Shown here one piece after another: positions 43,194-44,970 of a stretch of DNA of 44,970 nt (position 1 is its first letter; every line of letters begins with the position of its first letter). The notes below the pieces were generated by a model. It did not search any database and was not told the DNA's origin. It saw nothing but the letters and a program-made list of their open reading frames with translations. The DNA is from an uncultured Cellvibrionales bacterium. GTDB lineage: Bacteria > Pseudomonadota > Gammaproteobacteria > Pseudomonadales > Cellvibrionaceae. A program made the translations under genes and the position numbers. The DNA lies in NCBI GenBank assembly GCA_913020115.1, contig CAJWBQ010000035.1:1-44970 (forward strand), in the 5' to 3' direction.

Positions 43194-43643
43194 TTAAAGG
43201 TTCCTAGCTTCCTGTTTGGCGCGAATATACTGACTGTGCGGCAAATGCATTAAGTCTGAAATACGACGAATAATATGCTCTTCATATTTGTCGACAGCAC
43301 CGTCGGCATAGGCCACTTTCCACATGCCCGTTACCAGGCGAAACTTCTCTTCGTGTGTGCAGCTATCGTTCACCTGCCGAGTAAATTGAAAGAGCGACGT
43401 GGCATCTGAGCTTTGCTTTTTTGCGTTAGTCACCAAAGTGTTCAGTTGTTCCGGTGTTAAGTTGAACTCGCTAGAGAGAATGGCGAGTAAAGCGTCGAGT
43501 TCTGTGTTGTCAAAATCTTGATCGGCGGTCGCTACCTCAATCATTAAGGCGGCGGCGGCAAGGGCCCAAGTATGGGTTTCTGTATTTTCAGCCGAGTTAG
43601 CCGGCTCATCCAGTTTTAACATTGAGAACAATTTTTCAAACAC
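43194..43643 (-). CDS. TerB-like protein
   Basis: A 149-residue, all-helical, acidic protein of the TerB/TerB-like family. It has repeated acidic motifs: MIEVATADQDFDNTELDALL near residue 34 and WKVAYADGAVDKYEEHIIRR near 108-127, which in the family bind metal. It has no signal peptide or membrane segment. No other ter genes are nearby, so it is a stand-alone member rather than part of a tellurite operon. It follows dusA by 17 bases and is probably co-transcribed. Confidence 0.85.
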   Translation of the reverse strand: MFEKLFSMLKLDEPANSAENTETHTWALAAAALMIEVATADQDFDNTELDALLAILSSEFNLTPEQLNTLVTNAKKQSSDATSLFQFTRQVNDSCTHEEKFRLVTGMWKVAYADGAVDKYEEHIIRRISDLMHLPHSQYIRAKQEARNL

Positions 43644-43660
43644 AATTCTTTCCTTATTAC

Positions 43661-44707
43661 TTAACGATTGTTGTCTTCTAGCGCGCGACGTTCCGCGTTT
43701 TCAATGGCGGGCTGCATCGCCTCAAAAGCGCGACGTAATACATCGGCGTCTTTTGGCAGTTTGTGAGCCTCCTCACTAATATAACGCCTAAAAATACGGG
43801 CGCCAGGTTTTCCTTGAAATAGGCCCAGCACGTGTCGAGACATGTGGTTAAGACGAGTGCCTTTGGCAATTTCTTCGGCGCAGTAGTCCGCATAGCGCGA
43901 GAGAATTACTTCGCGTGAGGGTGCGGGTTCAGTGTCCCCATAAATTTTCCCGTCCACTTCTGCGAGAAGGTAGGGGTTATGGTAGGCCTCACGACCAATC
44001 ATCACACCGTCAACATGTTGTAAGTGTGCTTGGCATTGCGCTATATCTGTGACCGCGCCATTGATAATAATCTCCAGCGAGGGGAATTCTTTTTTCAGTT
44101 TGTAAACCATGTCGTATTTGAGAGGGGGAATTTCACGGTTCTCTTTTGGACTCAGGCCCGACAGCCAGGCCTTGCGCGCATGGATCGTCACCCGCCTGCA
44201 GCCCGCCGCGCGTATCTTGTCGAGAAAGGCGGGCAGAATGTCCTGTGGTTCCTGTTCGTCCACTCCGATACGGCATTTGACCGTCACGTCGACATCGACC
44301 ACAGCGCCCATTGCGGCCACGCAATCAGCAACAAGTTCCGGGCTTTGCATCAATATCGCCCCAAAGGCGCCCGACTGCACCCGGTCCGACGGGCAGCCGC
44401 AGTTGAGGTTGATCTCGTCATAGCCCGCATCGGCGCCCAGCCTTGCCGCCGCTGCCAGCTCTGCCGGGTCAGATCCGCCGAGCTGCAGGGCCACCGGGTG
44501 TTCCTCTGGCGCATGGTCCAGCAGATGCAACGCCCCACCCCGAACCAGTGCCGGCGCGGTGACCATTTCTGTATACAAGAGGCTGTGTTTTGAGATCAAC
44601 CTCAGGAAATAACGGAAGTCTCTATTAGTCCAATCGAGCATTGGAGCAATAGAAAGACGGTGTGAGTGTTTAAAGTTTAAATCAGATGATGTCATAATAT
44701 TGTTCAC
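43661..44707 (-). CDS. dusA: tRNA-dihydrouridine(20/20a) synthase DusA, mosaic gene
   Basis: A 348-residue flavin enzyme that reduces uridine 20 and 20a in tRNA D-loops. Family motifs are intact: LSIAPMLDWTNRDFRYF, the catalytic-cysteine loop INLNCGCPSDRVQSGAFG, and HARKAWLSGLSPKENREIPP. The start is GTG at 44707, with ATG at 44695 a good alternative. From about 44150 to 44568 (residues about 47-186) the GC content is near 65 percent in the stretch I counted (44161-44520). The lines I counted or estimated outside it are about 42-53 percent. The protein there resembles alphaproteobacterial DusA (CVAAMGAVVDVDVTVKCRIG). Both ends look gammaproteobacterial. The frame is unbroken. Confidence 0.93.
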   Translation of the reverse strand: MNNIMTSSDLNFKHSHRLSIAPMLDWTNRDFRYFLRLISKHSLLYTEMVTAPALVRGGALHLLDHAPEEHPVALQLGGSDPAELAAAARLGADAGYDEINLNCGCPSDRVQSGAFGAILMQSPELVADCVAAMGAVVDVDVTVKCRIGVDEQEPQDILPAFLDKIRAAGCRRVTIHARKAWLSGLSPKENREIPPLKYDMVYKLKKEFPSLEIIINGAVTDIAQCQAHLQHVDGVMIGREAYHNPYLLAEVDGKIYGDTEPAPSREVILSRYADYCAEEIAKGTRLNHMSRHVLGLFQGKPGARIFRRYISEEAHKLPKDADVLRRAFEAMQPAIENAERRALEDNNR

Positions 44708-44786
44708 GTTTCAGAAAGGGTATTTTCGCTTAAAAACAGATAAAATGCCCATTTTTTCCTCTTCGCTACCTGTTAGAGACACTGTA

Positions 44787-44970
44787 ATGCAGACAATTCA
44801 AGGTGATGGGTTTATCGTCACGATTATAAAAAGTAAGCGCCGCAAGACAACTGCGTTAAAAATTAAAGATGGACATGTCTCTATTCATATCCCTCATCGC
44901 CTTGCTACCGGCATTGCTCAGAAATTTGTGCTTGAAAAAACAGTGTGGATTCAAAAAAAACTGCAACTCC
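44787..44970 (+). CDS. YgjP-like metallopeptidase domain protein, N-terminal part
   Basis: The window ends inside this gene; 61 codons are visible. The N-terminus (IKSKRRKTTALKIKDGHVSI followed by HIPHRLATGIAQKFVLEKTV and WIQKKL) matches the start of the YgjP/DUF45 family, SprT-like zinc metallopeptidases whose HExxH site would lie further on, outside the window. It is divergent from dusA, with 79 bases between the starts. Confidence 0.75.
   Translation, partial: MQTIQGDGFIVTIIKSKRRKTTALKIKDGHVSIHIPHRLATGIAQKFVLEKTVWIQKKLQL

Noticed and set aside
44024..44593. A 189-codon antisense frame opposite dusA
   Set aside because: It coincides with the GC-rich dusA segment where stops are rare. The product has no recognisable features.
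1..44970. Search by eye for tRNA, rRNA, CRISPR arrays, riboswitches and intact insertion sequences
   Set aside because: No convincing candidates were seen. Some small RNA genes could be missed without covariance-model searches.

Overview
The window reads as chromosomal DNA of a marine gammaproteobacterium, probably from the Cellvibrionales or a related group. The evidence is inferred: two large TonB-dependent receptors, a TPR-sulfotransferase, a DmdB/AlkK-type acyl-CoA ligase, a RluF pseudouridine synthase, and a betaine-demethylation gene set resembling that of Pseudomonas. About 32 kb of the 45 kb is devoted to taking up choline or glycine betaine and oxidising it stepwise to glycine.

Layout. 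Positions 254-14205 lie on the minus strand. In transcription order they hold gbcA (Rieske glycine betaine monooxygenase), betI (repressor), a TonB-dependent receptor with its own terminator, betB, betA, a short divergent BCCT transporter, a small unknown ORF, a TPR-sulfotransferase and a second TonB-dependent receptor. Positions 14675-32340 lie on the plus strand. They hold fdhA (glutathione-independent formaldehyde dehydrogenase), two tandem GbdR-type AraC regulators, then gbcB, an M19 dipeptidase-like gene, a V4R/DUF5943-like gene, dgcA, dgcB, etfA and etfB, and finally soxB, soxD, soxA and soxG. The 469-base region between gbcA and fdhA is the divergent control region.

How the genes work together. 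Choline enters across the outer membrane (perhaps through a TonB receptor) and the inner membrane (BCCT). BetA and BetB oxidise it to glycine betaine. GbcA and GbcB remove the first methyl group, DgcA/DgcB with the dedicated ETF pair remove the second, and SoxBDAG removes the third to leave glycine. FdhA oxidises the released formaldehyde. A motif GTCKKTTTTRR lies 66-106 bases ahead of gbcA, fdhA, the second AraC gene, gbcB and soxB, always in the same orientation relative to the gene. It is the best candidate operator of the regulon.

The right third (32.5-45 kb) is mostly ordinary: a lipoprotein methyltransferase, rluF, metY, a GAF histidine kinase, an acyl-CoA ligase, pepQ, a DsbA-like isomerase, an SDR without its catalytic residues beside an HxlR regulator, a TerB-like protein, dusA, and the start of a YgjP-like metallopeptidase cut by the window end. 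Two things stand out here. One is a large nested inverted repeat at 39353-39533. The other is dusA, whose central 400 bases are GC-rich and look alphaproteobacterial inside a gammaproteobacterial gene. I saw no rRNA, tRNA, CRISPR array or intact insertion sequence.
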